NCBI GenBank assembly: GCA_033980235.1
Contig: CM067067.1
Span: 15,682,401 to 15,746,400 of the forward strand
Source: Diadema setosum
Taxonomy: Eukaryota > Echinodermata > Echinoidea > Diadematoida > Diadematidae
Direction of reading: 5' to 3'
DNA: 64,000 nucleotides
The translations under genes and the position numbers were made by a program. The notes under the pieces were generated by a model that had not been told where the DNA came from, did not search any database, and saw only the letters and a program-made list of their open reading frames with translations. The first letter of the stretch is position 1. Each line of letters opens with the position of its first letter. Shown one piece after another: positions 1-10,627 of this stretch.

Positions 1-186
1 AGAACATGCCATAATCTCATTGGACTTGATGAATGCTATCCCCAGAGTGTCCTGGGGGTATCCTAGCAAAATTGATCATCCCAAAATAAAACTGATCACC
101 TGGTCTGCTTGACACTCGGGTAAAGGTGGAAGGGGGGATGAAAGTACCCATCTTCCACTTTGTTCACCATTACTTGGTGGAGATTA

Positions 187-570
187 AAGGGATGGTATAG
201 TATTGGTGGAGATGAGGATTGGGCTTTCAATTTTTTGCGAGATACCAAGAAACCACTTATGACATAATACAGAGCGTACCATTCTAAGAGGAATTCAAAG
301 TTTATTAGATGCAAATTGGCTTTGGAATGGCTGAGACATCCAAAAACAAAGTAAAACAAAGCGATCGTAATAAAAGGTGGGTTCCACCTTTTATTAGGAT
401 TGTTCTGTTTTGAATATCTAAAAAATTTCAAAACCAATTTTCTTCAAATTGATGTGGAATCCCTCTTGGAATATCATGCTCTTTCATATTTTGCGAGGGG
501 TTTCTTATTATCTCACCAAAAAATGTTAGAAACCTGAAGTTAGGTCTCGACAAGAACTATACGATCCCTT
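187..570. repeat. Foldback MITE, copy A
   Basis: The two ends are inverted copies: the left starts AAGGGATGGTATAGT and the right ends ACTATACGATCCCTT. The inverted arms extend roughly 170 bp inward, with matching blocks around the GCGAGATACCAAGAAA and TTGCGAGGGGTTTC stretches. A second copy lies at 46085-46454 in the same orientation. Copy B is flanked by TA on both sides; here the left flank is TA and the right is TG, so one target copy is probably mutated. Non-autonomous; no transposase is visible. Confidence 0.8.
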
Positions 571-999
571 TGACATCATCAGTCAAAAACTGAAAGTCTT
601 TAAGAGTGAGAGGAAGATTTTTTTTTTGTTAATATAAAAGTAAAAACCAGTAGTTTGTATTCCTTTTTAACCTATCTTATTCTTTGTCATTTTCTTTCCC
701 TTGTCTCCTCATTATTATCATTGTTCTATTTATCGTTATCATTGATTTCATAATTATTAACAGTATCATTAGTATGAGTTCTTCAGCCGTTTTCATTGAT
801 AGGCCGGACTTATTACCATTATTAATTTTCTAAATATTTGTTTCTTGTTGTAGTCCTATCATGATATTCACCATCATTGAGATTATCAGGAATGTTCTCA
901 AGAAAACGTATACCTCATTGATGAATATCATCGTCATTGTTATCAGCATCTCACACGACATGTGGCATAGAGAAAGAGGGTATGTGCGCGCTCCCAGAG
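571..999. other. AT-rich non-coding stretch
   Basis: Simple AT-rich sequence with many ATTATCATTGTT-like imperfect repeats. I see no exon, RNA gene or mobile-element end. Confidence 0.5.
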
Positions 1000-1560
1000 T
1001 CAGTCAGAATCAATATCTGCGAGACATTTTCGGTGAATGCGGTCGCCCCGAGAGAGGTTAACACCTTCGTTCTCATAGCATCATGTGGCGACTAATTGAA
1101 TTCGCGTGGGATCAGCACTTTTTGTGTAAGGAGGTCAATTTGTGCCATCCCCGTTGCGTTCCACCGGGTTTAAAGAGAATGGATAGCTCCTCTTGCGCTC
1201 TCTCTATAATCAAATTTCTTTTGGAGAGCAAAGGTGATGGCAAGCAGGATTGGAAAGCATAACCATTCATCGCCAAGAATCGGCCGGCGAATGTGGACAT
1301 CGGGTTAAATGTCCCCTGCCAATTATAACCACCCCCCGTACGGCATCAATATTTCAGCAGCAAAGCTTAGAGTATTACTATTAGCGCGACGGACCACGAT
1401 GCCACGGTATATTGACTCTCCCCTGAGGACACGCATCGCAGCCGGCCGAAGAAAGAAAAGGAACGAGACAAAACGGAGACACAAGGGCAGTAATTTAGGG
1501 CAGAGAAAACAGAACCAAACAAAAACTCACTGTTATTACTGTAGATACAGAAGGACAATG
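1000..1560. other. CpG-containing candidate conserved non-coding element
   Basis: Sequence complexity and CpG frequency rise clearly against the AT-rich surroundings. There is no splice-bounded reading frame I trust; short ORFs on both strands (for example 1112-1300 minus) match no family I recognise. Homopolymer G at about 1585-1598 marks the end. A regulatory element or an unrecognised exon is possible. Confidence 0.3.
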
Positions 1561-3381
1561 AAACAAATTGAAGAGAGCAAGGAGGGGGGGGGGGGAGGGA
1601 CAGGGATAGAGCTAGAGCTAGACTGGGAAGGACAATTAGAGCTAGGGGAACCTTAGTTGAACAGAATTCATAAAAAAATGAAGGAAATGTATGATACAAG
1701 GATAAAAAACTTAAACCAAATAAGACATAAAAAAGATTGGAAGGAAACAAGATCTTAAAGACCATCATTATCATAGGTAATGAGCAATATTCTATTTATT
1801 CATATCATCACTTTATTGATATTAAAATCAAACAAAGGAATAAAAAATTTCAAGAAGCATAGAGGCAGAGCCCAAAATATAACTTGAAAAAGAAAAAACG
1901 GTAAATGCAGGGCATGTACATCGGAATACAATAGTGTATAGTATTCAAGTAAATTCCTTCATGTTATGGTTTTGATAGACATCTACTGAGAAGAACAAGC
2001 AGCAAAAGGCAACCAGAGAAATTTGGTCCATATGACATTATGCCATTAAAGCTTCCATATGAATACAAAAGTCTGACACTACCTACACTAAGTGTACTGT
2101 ATTTTTTCCTGTTGTAAATAATGTGTTTCTAAAAGTCAGCCCGGGTCTTTGAACTTTAATATTCTAATCTCTGAGATTATGGCTCTGCATGAGTCTGTAT
2201 GATGTGTTTGTCATGGTGATTATCAAAACTCAAGGGAAAACTTTGCTATAATCATCTTGATGGTGTCCAATGACTATTTGACGGATGATGAGTAAAAATG
2301 CTGAAAGAAAAGCTAGAGATACAAAATATCTATCAGTACAGCCATAAAGAGATGTTGATTCATGAGTGTTTCAAAACAAACAAAGAATATTACATTAGCC
2401 TAAAGTGCCAATATACATTCAAATTCATAAAATACTTCCGTCGAGATGTTTTAATTGCAACTGATCGATAAATTGCCCTACATTGGCGTCGATGTACGGC
2501 AATTTGTTAATCACTTGCAGTGCCAATGTAGTTAAAATATGTAAATACCTGTAAGAAATTCTGTGTGTTACCACTGTAAAGAAATATTGCAGATGGAAAC
2601 AGAAATATTTATTACAGTTTCTTAGGTAAAGTACAGTTCAAACATGAGTTTGAACTGTAAAAAAAAAAGGAAAATAAAAGTAAAAATGTGAGATTAGGAG
2701 AAAGAGAGGGAGAAATTAGAGAGCCAGGGAAAGAAAATGTACATAAAACTTGCAAAAAATGTATGGAAAAAATCTGAGAACTGGACAGAGAGAGAGAGGG
2801 AGAGAGAGAGAGAAAAAGAAGGACAGAGAAAAAAAAAAAGATTTAAAAACTCCCTTGAAGATTGTTTGTTTATTTTATGTACACCTTAAAATACTTTCAT
2901 TCAGCCATTAGGCTTTTTTTCAGCAAATCCATATTAACCTACAATGTATGTACAGAAAACAGTGATATAATCAACGTGTAAGGTAGTACATGTACACAGT
3001 ACATCATTACAATTAAAAAAAAAGCCTTAAAAAATTGCACAACATTCTTTGGCAGAATCAAATATAAAAGCAGTAAATCACAGAGAGAAATATCTTGGAG
3101 AAAGATTAAATAAAGACAGAAATTATTACTCAACAATAGAAGAAACTCAAAGATCATGTAAGAAAACAAAATCAATATCCTTCAGAAATTGTACTAGGCT
3201 GATACACGACATCGTGGGGGTATTTCTTGAAATGTTTTGTCAGATTTTTTTTTTCCGACAAACTGTTAAAAGCTAGTGAAATCCTTGCATCTGATTGGCT
3301 GAGAGCAATATTGTCTGACTATTTGTTGGACAAAATGCTTCATGAAATGTCCCCCTGGTTTCTGGTAATTGGTGAAATAAT
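1561..3381. other. AT-rich non-coding stretch with one hairpin
   Basis: No supported gene. At 2632-2659 a perfect 12-bp inverted repeat (TACAGTTCAAAC, 4-nt loop, GTTTGAACTGTA) could form a hairpin. A GA-rich simple tract lies at 2790-2850. Confidence 0.5.
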
Positions 3382-3487
3382 TGAGCTGCTATATAAATAT
3401 TGTACAACTTTTACAGAAATTGGTTTTAAGTATTGGTAACAATACTTTAAGTGCCAGATTCCTGAGACTGTAATTAGATACTTTTGT
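3382..3487 (+). repeat. Left half of tandem segmental duplication, copy 1
   Basis: Nearly identical to 4827-4935. It starts at ATTGAGCTGCTATATAAATA and ends at TAGATACTTTTGT (3475-3487), where the tRNA-bearing insertion interrupts it. The right half resumes at 4566-4579. Confidence 0.9.
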
Positions 3488-3636
3488 AACAAATAAAGAC
3501 AGAAAAAACTGACCAGAAAGAATATAAATTATTAGTGGAAAAGTGAGCAAAGAAATGGAATCCCATTTTCTTTGCTCACTTTTCCACTAATAATTTATAT
3601 TCTTTCTGGTCAGTTTTTTCTGTCTTTATTTGTTAC
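3486..3636. repeat. Large palindrome at the left edge of the tRNA array
   Basis: The arms 3486-3555 and 3567-3636 are perfect 70-bp reverse complements separated by an 11-nt centre (TGGAATCCCAT). The centre is itself the end of the tRNA-like unit meeting the start of the next. The left arm is therefore an inverted partial unit in head-to-head contact with the first full unit. Confidence 0.95.
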
Positions 3637-3816
3637 AAACTCAAAAAGCTGCATCACTTCGGTGATCCCTCGCATTTATTCCCAAGTTGAATTATCCTTC
3701 GGGTTTATGCCAGGTTCAAGTGTGTGCGTGTGTGTCACACACAAACACACTGCTATAGCTTCTGACCACCCGAGCATTGAGAATTAAGGGTTTCTGGGAC
3801 GAACACTGCACTAGGG

Positions 3817-3889
3817 CTTTCTATAGCTAAGTCGGTAGAGCACCGGTCTAGCAATCCGGAGGTCTCGGGTTCGAATCCCGATGGAATCC
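3817..3889 (+). tRNA. tRNA-Ala(AGC)-like gene, unit 1
   Basis: The cloverleaf folds with D arm, anticodon arm (loop CTAGCAA, anticodon AGC at 3850-3852), a 5-nt variable loop and a perfect T arm (TCGGG-TTCGAAT-CCCGA). A TTTT terminator starts at 3892, directly after the gene. Box A is TAGCTAAGTCGG and box B is GGTTCGAATCC. This copy has A instead of C in the D stem, unlike the other two. The acceptor stem has C-C and U-U mismatches at the first two pairs, and the anticodon stem has a U-U pair. It may be a pseudogene or tRNA-derived repeat head rather than a functional tRNA. Confidence 0.5.
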
Positions 3890-4142
3890 CATTTTCTTTG
3901 CTCACTTTTCCACTAATAATTTATATTCTTTCTGGTCAGTTTTTTCTGTCTTTATTTGTTACAAACTCAAAAAGCTGCATCACTTCGGTGATCCCTCGCA
4001 TTTATCCCCAAGTTGAATTATCCTTCGGGTTTATGCCAGGTTCAAGTGTGTGCGTGTGTGTCACACACAAACACACTGCTATAGCTTCTGACCACCCGAG
4101 CATTGAGAATTAAGGGTTTCTGGGACGAACACTGCACTAGGG

Positions 4143-4215
4143 CTTTCTATAGCTCAGTCGGTAGAGCACCGGTCTAGCAATCCGGAGGTCTCGGGTTCGA
4201 ATCCAGATGGAATCC
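4143..4215 (+). tRNA. tRNA-Ala(AGC)-like gene, unit 2
   Basis: Same fold as unit 1 with an intact D stem (GCTC/GAGC), perfect box A TAGCTCAGTCGG and box B GGTTCGAATCC, and a following TTTT terminator. One T-stem base differs (CCAGA instead of CCCGA), breaking a pair. The acceptor-stem mismatches are shared with the other units. Pol III promoter elements are intact, so transcription is plausible even if charging is not. Confidence 0.5.
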
Positions 4216-4468
4216 CATTTTCTTTGCTCACTTTTCCACTAATAATTTATATTCTTTCTGGTCAGTTTTTTCTGTCTTTATTTGTTACAAACTCAAAAAG
4301 CTGCATCACTTCGGTGATCCCTCGCATTTATCCCCAAGTTGAATTATCCTTCGGGTTTATGCCAGGTTCAAGTGTGTGCGTGTGTGTCACACACAAACAC
4401 ACTGCTATAGCTTCTGACCACCCGAGCATTGAGAATTAAGGGTTTCTGGGACGAACACTGCACTAGGA

Positions 4469-4541
4469 CTTTCTATAGCTCAGTCGGTAGAGCACCGGTC
4501 TAGCAATCCGGAGGTCTCGGGTTCGAATCCCGATGGAATCC
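4469..4541 (+). tRNA. tRNA-Ala(AGC)-like gene, unit 3
   Basis: The best-preserved copy: perfect D and T arms, anticodon AGC, box A and box B consensus, and a TTTT terminator. The acceptor stem (CTTTCTA against TGGAATC) still lacks its first two pairs. The base before the gene region differs from the other units (GGAC instead of GGGC). Confidence 0.55.
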
Positions 4542-4578
4542 CATTTTCTTTGCTCACTTTTCCACTAGATACTTTTGT

Positions 4579-4727
4579 GTTAACTTGATAAAGTCAGAAA
4601 ATCAGGTAGGAGATTGTTAAGGACTTTATATGAATGAAAACAACAGATATAAAGATTGTTAAAGAAAAATAATTTTTATGATTAAGAAAGAGATTGTCAA
4701 ACGAAGGTGTAATGACAGAGTAAGCTA
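4579..4727 (+). repeat. Right half of tandem segmental duplication, copy 1
   Basis: Continues the segment interrupted at 3487. Nearly identical to 4936-5083, from GTTAACTTGATAAAGTCAG to GACAGAGTAAGCTA, with a few single-base differences. Confidence 0.85.
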
Positions 4728-4826
4728 ATAAAGAGTAATAAAGCTAATAAAGAGTAATAAAGTGTAAAGACAGAGTAAGCTAATAAAGCTAATTGAGCTA
4801 ATAAAGCTAATTGAGCTAATAAAGCT
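4728..4826 (+). repeat. Short tandem repeats between the two segment copies
   Basis: TAATAAAG/AGTAATAAAG words are followed by about three copies of CTAATAAAGCTAATTGAG. They probably formed by slippage during the duplication. Confidence 0.8.
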
Positions 4827-5083
4827 AATTGAGCTGCTATATAAATATTGTGCAACTTTTACAGAAATTGTTTTTAAGTTTTGGTAACAATACTTTAAGT
4901 GCCAGATTCCTGAGACTGTAATTAGATACTTTTGTGTTAACTTGATAAAGTCAGAAAATCAGGTAGGAGATTGTTAAGGACTTTATATGAATGAAAACAA
5001 CAGATATAAAGATTGTTAAAGAAAAATAATTTTTTATGATTAAGAGAGAGATTGTCAAACGAAGGTGTTATGACAGAGTAAGC
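4827..5083 (+). repeat. Tandem segmental duplication, copy 2 (empty site)
   Basis: Contains the uninterrupted TAGATACTTTTGTGTTAAC at 4923-4941, the pre-insertion state of the site occupied by the tRNA array in copy 1. Confidence 0.9.
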
Positions 5084-5090
5084 TATATAA
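5084..5090 (+). promoter_or_regulatory. TATA-like box upstream of candidate first exon
   Basis: TATATAA lies about 130 bp before the ATG at 5217, where the duplicated segment gives way to unique sequence. The position is compatible with a core promoter, but such words are common in AT-rich DNA. Confidence 0.2.
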
Positions 5091-5216
5091 TGTAAGGATT
5101 AAAGTGCACAATCATTTGAAGAATGTGTGAAGAACGGCAAAAAGAGGCGCAATTCTGTGGTACACTCTGTATGCATGTGAAAGCTACTGTTTGGGTTGGG
5201 GTTTCATTACACTTTC

Positions 5217-5312
5217 ATGGCGTGTAATTGCTCCACCAAGTCGCCGGTTGCGGCGGCGACTCCCGTCCGCACCGCTGTCAGTCGACGACAGCGAGGTCTC
5301 AGAGGAAGGAAG
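5217..5312 (+). CDS. Candidate first coding exon, unknown gene
   Basis: From ATG 5217 the frame gives 32 codons (starting MACNCSTKSPVAAAT, arginine-rich near the end) and reaches a consensus donor AAG|GTGAGT at 5312/5313 in phase 0. The segment is strikingly CpG-rich in an AT-rich region, consistent with a first exon and promoter. I recognise no family. A weakness is that the minus strand also offers an open frame with a good acceptor (CCTTCCTTCCTCTGAG), so this could be a minus-strand exon or non-coding 5' exon. The downstream partner exon is unknown. Confidence 0.4.
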
Positions 5313-6396
5313 GTGAGTGCTTCATCTCCCGTTTCTACCCGTCTCTCTTTCGTTTTTCTCTCTCGCTCCCTCTTTCGCTTCTTTCTAGCTCTTTGTCTCT
5401 TTGTATACCTGTCATTGTGTGCTGCTGGTGAGATATTGAGTGGATTCAATGATCTTTGACAAGAAGCCACATTAATTTTGCAATTTTTTTCCCTTCCCCC
5501 CCCCCCTTTTTTTTTGCCTGCCCCACTTCTCTCATCTCTGGTGGGAGAGGCCGTTTCAGATTGATGCATTCGGAAAATTGCTGCCACTGCAAATCTTTGC
5601 TTGTTTCCATGGAAATGTCAGATTGCTATCTCCATGCTTTGATATATTCTTTATTTCAATTTTCAATCTCATGTGGTGGTGTAACAATGTCTATCTATAG
5701 TTCTGCTATTGCTGGGGAGGGGTGGGGAGGGGAAGTTGTAGGGGGTAGGATGGGTCAGTGAGAGGTACACATGTACTCAACACTCTAACCCTTAGTGAGC
5801 CTATTGAGTGTTCAGCTTGTGCTGTGGTGAAAATCCTCTGTTGCCAGATATGTGCAAAGACTCAACCTACATTGTAACTACCTGACAGGAGTTGACCGCA
5901 GCAGTCGGGCTTCTCAACAGCTCAAGGGGTAGAAGTGGGATATGTCAGAGGACTGCACCTTAAACGATGGAATCGGTCATTCATACCAAATGTCTACCAA
6001 GATCAGTCTACAAGCATGTTAAGACAATGACTCTCTGTGGAAAGACAAGAAAGCATGACATGCTTTAACACTCCGCTGCTGGTAGAAATTTAGTAAATAT
6101 TGCTGTGGCTTCTTAAGGGTTAAATGCATTGCCCCTTGGATACCTCACGTTCTGTGATCACGTAATGATATGGAGTACATGTACATCTGCCATAAAGCTT
6201 CTTCCAGTAGTGGCTGGAGAAAAGTATTCCTATAGTTGGCATACTGATATATCAGGTCACTTATTTTCAGTAGAACTACAAATTCATGAGGTCTAGCGTT
6301 CCATTTTAGTATTTGATCATCTTTAGTGCTGGTAACTTAGTTTTTTTTTTTTTTTAATACAAAATGTACACTGTATGTATTGATGTATACTTGCAG
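5313..6396. other. Putative intron sequence
   Basis: CT-rich after the donor (5330-5400), C/T homopolymers at 5490-5520, then ordinary AT-rich sequence. No exon or repeat end was found. Confidence 0.4.
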
Positions 6397-6601
6397 AAAT
6401 CAACATCAAGTGCATCTGTACAAATGATAAATCTTCATTGTTTCAATTGTATGCTTGGATGTTTATCAAATATGTTAATGGATCATTTGCTGCAATTTAC
6501 GACAGTTGCTAATAGCTTCTATGACTGTGGTACCTTTAAATCCCTCGCCTCCAAGGCAGGGTGGTTCTCCCAGGTCTTCATGCATGACTCACCTAGTGCA
6601 A
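6397..6601 (+). CDS. Weak candidate internal exon
   Basis: Open for 68 codons plus one base, bounded by a TTGCAG acceptor at 6396 and a CAA|GTGAGT donor at 6601/6602, and in frame with the phase-0 donor of the 5217-5312 exon. The encoded peptide (…HDSPSA at the end) matches no family I know, and the acceptor lacks a strong pyrimidine tract. Chance is a serious alternative. Confidence 0.18.
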
Positions 6602-6814
6602 GTGAGTGAAGAGTTGGTTTTCCATGTGCAAAATTCATGTGCCTTGCTGACTCGTTACAGGTATTTCCAGCGTTTCATTTCTGCATTAATTTGGTAATTG
6701 ACAATCGGCAGAATTTTCCTAGTGAAATGAGCTGGGCTAACTGCAGTTGTTAAAACTTGTGCTAAGAATCACTCTGCATACTGTGATCTACATTAAAAAA
6801 AAAAATCACAAGTG

Positions 6815-7200
6815 ACAGCTTGTAAGGGAAAGACTCTTTGTCATGGGGGGGGGGTGATAGAGAGGTTAGCACTCAGCTGGTGTTATTGACTTGGTTTATA
6901 GTTGATATGAATCACAGTGTGTGGTGGTTATCATGGTAACTGGAAGTCTTCACTGAACAACGCCATTCGCAGATTTATGTTAGTAATTCTTCCACAACTA
7001 CCTTTGTCGTGCATGATTTAATGGACTTCCTTTGAGGTTTAGTGGAAGAGAGAAGTGGATATTGCAGTGGATTATTGATCCCTAATGTCACAAGACATTC
7101 ATTTATAGGCAGCATTCTTTGTTTGCATAAAATCATTTAAAATTCACTTTAGAATATACAGGTATGCAAATAGTTTCAGCAATCTCTTGTGATTTTGAAA
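6815..7200 (+). repeat. Duplicated 390-bp element, copy A
   Basis: Aligns nearly end to end with 11069-11460, from GGGAAAGACT through a G run, GTGATAGAGAGGTTA, and a GCATAAAATCATTT block. Long matched blocks are separated by small changes. It includes GTTATCATGGTAAC at 6927-6940, one base from an RFX X-box palindrome. No terminal inverted repeat is evident, so it need not be a transposon. Confidence 0.85.
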
Positions 7201-7253
7201 ACTGCAATATTAGCACTTGTGCTAGGTATCAAAAGGGGTGATCTCCAGTAGAT

Positions 7254-7345
7254 GTGTTAATACTGTTTCTTTATTTCTTTGTTTGTTTGTTTGTTTCTTT
7301 CTTTTTTTTCTTTCTTTCTTTCTTTCTTTCTTTATGTATTTATTT
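7254..7345. repeat. TTTG/TTTC microsatellite
   Basis: Runs of TTTG then TTTC/TTTA words. The ORF reading through it is an artefact. Confidence 0.9.
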
Positions 7346-7919
7346 ATTCTGTATTTATTTTGTTATATCTAACCAGGGTAGTCCCCTCAGTTTCTCAACT
7401 GCTTTCCAGGGGAGCCCTTTGTACAAATACATGATCAAACACTGGATTTCAATAGACTTCATAAAAATCACATACAAGTATAACACACATACACAAAACA
7501 ATACACGCTTAAAAAGATACGAGACTGACATATACTGACATCGGCATAGACGAAGTGAATTATTCAAGAAAGAAAAACAAAACAAAACATGTGAATTAAC
7601 TGTGTAATTACTGTAATGACGCACCATAGGTAAAAACTGTTAATGGTTCTGGCAGAAAAACGTGAGATATAACGCAGGTTCATTCCACTGAGCTGAACAT
7701 AGTTGATCCCTGCTTCCTTTCTTTTTTTTCTTTGATCGCTCAAGAATATGACATCCCTCACACTTGTGAAAAGTTTGCTATGAAACTGTGTTAGCCTGCA
7801 AAATATGTACAATCCAGCAAACAAGATTAAAGGGCTCTTATGATCAGATGTGAAACCCATACAACCCTTCAATGAGGTAAAATGGCTCTCAAAGTTCCAG
7901 ACAATGATATAATGGTGGA
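7346..7919. other. Non-coding stretch
   Basis: AT-rich; no splice-bounded frame or recognisable element. Confidence 0.4.
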
Positions 7920-8275
7920 TTATTGAAGTATGAGCTCCTTATTGCTTGCCCTCGGCATTTCTGGTGGCTCTGTGACTTTGTGCCGAAGATTCGTTCCCCC
8001 TGACTTCATACTCTTATATTTAATATATCTTGCCACCGTCTCACCGTCCAAATTAAATTAGATGTTATTCAAGTGGCATCTCGGGGTATGTGTGCTGCCA
8101 AGATGTGACGAGAAGGCTCCCAACGAATTTGCACGTCGGGGTCCCGCCCCTATTTCATGCTCTTCCTTTCACCTTAAAACCCTCCGGCAGGTGGGAAGGG
8201 TGGGAGAAAGACTGCCGAGAGTTGACGCCATTTCCAGGTGGTGGACATTGATTTTCTCTCCATATTAAGCTTGAT
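7920..8275. other. Candidate conserved non-coding element
   Basis: A complex CpG-containing stretch between AT-rich flanks, with an ATTAAATTAGATG homeodomain-like block, a GTCGGGGTCCCGCCCC GC block and a CAGGTG E-box. No supported coding frame. Possibly an enhancer. Confidence 0.3.
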
Positions 8276-9962
8276 CATTCTTGTGTCATTTATAGAAGGT
8301 TTTCTTGGATGGAGTTGAAGGTAGCGAAGGAATGAAGTTTTTGATTTTTTTTGTGTATATAAATCAGATTGGCATTTCTTGTGCAAGGTCTAACAAAGAA
8401 TAGAATCAGGTGCAATATGATTAAGTTAGTAAAATTGTGTGCCTTGCACGTAATGTCAAATATCTTTCATCTCCAGATAAATTTGCCTCCATTTTAAGAT
8501 TGCTATTATATGTGAAATCATCATTCAAATGTTTTTAATGAATATATGAATGTATTTCAAACAGATTTGAAAAAAAAAAAAACACCTTGCCAAACATATT
8601 GGACTCTGCTGGACTGAAGGAGGTACTCTTAATATATCCAACCAGAGTACTGGTAGTTTTGGTTTGTTTTTTTTTTTCACTGTAAATAGTTTTCTTTACA
8701 CTATATGTTGATGCAAGAACTCTACAGATGCAGTTTAGATACATCTGTAAAAATGTTGTAGTCTGCTGTCTTGTGAACTATAATTACTGTGTTTCATGCA
8801 ATTTTAGTGTCCCATATACAGCTTACTGTGTTGTCTGTAATACCTAGCATTGATTTTTTTTTTTTAAATGAGCTGTATATCATTGCGTGTGTAATGCTGC
8901 AGCACTAAATCAACAGTTGATTTTTACATCTCTGTCTATCAACTTTGCACATGATCTGTACAAGGAGGTATTTTAAGCAACGGAGTGCATTTGGCTTTAA
9001 ACACCATGTTCCAGGATAATCCTTTTTTTTCTTTCTTTTTTTAAATTCTGAGCAAGTTTTCATTTTCTTTGTCCATGCAGTTTACATTCATGTAAAATTG
9101 TAGCACATATTTGTGTGTTGCACTGCCAGAAAGGCTTAGAAACCATTGCTCATTGGAACTGATTGTGCCATGTATCGCCTGTATTGGAAATTACCATTCA
9201 TGTTTCGTGGAAGGCGATGGATTAAGTGCCTGAAAGGAGGAAATGCAGAGAATTGCTTGGCCATGCTATGTAGCAAGGAAAATCAACAATGTGCCCCAAG
9301 AGATGACATGCCCATGTGCATGGGTGATGAGAGGTCAAGAGATTGACCTCCTTTCACCACACATTGCAACCGCCTCAGTGACCTCACAACTAGATTACAA
9401 GCCATTTGGCCCTGGCAATCATCATTTTTTTTTTTTTTTTTTTTTTTGGGGGGGGGGGAGGGGTTGTCCACTTTCGAGCATGTAAACATAGACCTCGTCG
9501 TTAAACTAATCACCTGATCTTATGTCAACACTGAGTATTGTTTCATGCATGTTACGTGACCATGAATAATGATTATACGTCCATTTGAGCGAGTGGCAGA
9601 TTCGGTCCTGTAGCAGTTGCGGCTGTGACGGCCTTGTCTGGTGCAAAATGTGGCTTGCATTTTTCCATGAATTCCTCAATTACTCTCTGAACTGACATGC
9701 CATTTTTTTTGTGTATGCTCTTTTTTCAGCCTTTTCTGCTGGAGTTAGTGGCTTTTTTTTTTTTTTTTTTTTTTAGTTTGTGGCCAGGGTTTGTGCAGGA
9801 AGCCAATCTATTTTGGGCACAATGAGATCATAGGCTATGTGATACTGGTTCCATAGGAAAGTTACCATCATAGTGTACACAGCTCAACTATCAGTTTTAA
9901 GATAGTGGAATCCATTGTACCAGATCTGAGACTATCATGCCATTGAACAAAAAAAGGAAATC
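8276..9962. other. Non-coding stretch with homopolymer runs
   Basis: AT-rich; T runs at 9424-9447 and 9754-9774 and a G run at 9448-9457. No gene seen. Confidence 0.5.
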
Positions 9963-10055
9963 TTAATCCGTTGAGGACGAGTCCCGAGTATACTCGGGTA
10001 GGTGTCTATGGGACATGCGTGTTGTAGCAGTATCAGCCCATCCTCAACGGGTTAA
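9963..10055 (+). mobile_element. TTAA-MITE copy 1
   Basis: TTAA flanks enclose inverted ends TCCGTTGAGGACG and CATCCTCAACGGG. The interior CGAGTATACTCGGG is itself palindromic. One of eight copies in this window. The TTAA target and CCC-type termini suggest piggyBac mobilisation, by inference. Confidence 0.85.
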
Positions 10056-10301
10056 GGATTTGTTGAGCGCTATTCCGTCAACATTGCTCATCGGGAAGCC
10101 AGTCTTTTTAGAGTGCCATGGCTGAAAAAAAAAAATCCCCCCAAAATTGTAGTGTCTCGAGGAGAGATTGGGTGGTCAACAAACTTCACATCTTCATAAG
10201 CAAGCAGCTCATGATATGGGGCATGGCTATGCAGGGACATAGAAGAAAAAACAATCTAGACTTTTCATGAGTGCATGTGGGAGTTTGTGTATAATGGTGA
10301 A

Positions 10302-10361
10302 TGTGTGTGTGTGTGTGTGCGTCTGTGTGTGTGTGTGTGTGTGTGTGTTTGTGTGTGTGTA
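10302..10361. repeat. (TG)n microsatellite
   Basis: A nearly pure GT/TG run with a few interruptions. Confidence 0.95.
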
Positions 10362-10553
10362 AGTGTACATGCATTGGTAATGGAGTCACTGCTTTGTTTT
10401 TTCCCCGAGCCTTCACAATAACATCAAAGCATGCCAAAAACCTTGTGATATTTTGAGCCTGGCAATGAATCTATAAGTAAAGATACTAGAGAGTCAGCCA
10501 ATGACAGTCGCTGCATACATTGTATAAGATTATTATGTTATTTTCCTTGAGTT

Positions 10554-10627
10554 TTAACCCATTGAGGACGGGCCCCTAGTATACTCGTGTGTGTTGGAGC
10601 AAAATCAGCCCGTCTTCAACGGGTTAA
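10554..10627 (+). mobile_element. TTAA-MITE copy 2, internally deleted
   Basis: Ends CCCATTGAGGACGGG and CCCGTCTTCAACGGG between TTAA flanks. It lacks about 19 bp of the interior compared with the other copies (TGTCTATGGGAAATGC block missing). Confidence 0.85.

Larger units (their letters stand above)
3488..4565 (+). repeat. Inserted array of 326-bp tRNA-bearing tandem units
   Basis: Three nearly identical 326-bp units, at register positions 3572, 3898 and 4224, are followed by a partial fourth unit. Each contains one tRNA-Ala(AGC)-like gene and an imperfect GTGTGTGTCACACACA palindrome. The block is preceded by an inverted 70-bp partial unit. It is flanked on both sides by TAGATACTTTTGT (3475-3487 and 4566-4578), which occurs only once (4923-4935) in the neighbouring uninterrupted copy of the host segment. 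This gives a 13-bp apparent target duplication. Short microhomology at both junctions (TTTGT on the left, TA on the right) leaves the exact boundary uncertain by a few bases. No transposase or reverse transcriptase is present. Confidence 0.85.

Noticed and set aside
3572..4439. Three identical 71-residue ORFs
   Set aside because: They are the tandem 326-bp unit read through, including a GTGTGT/CACACA palindrome; no start or splice context.
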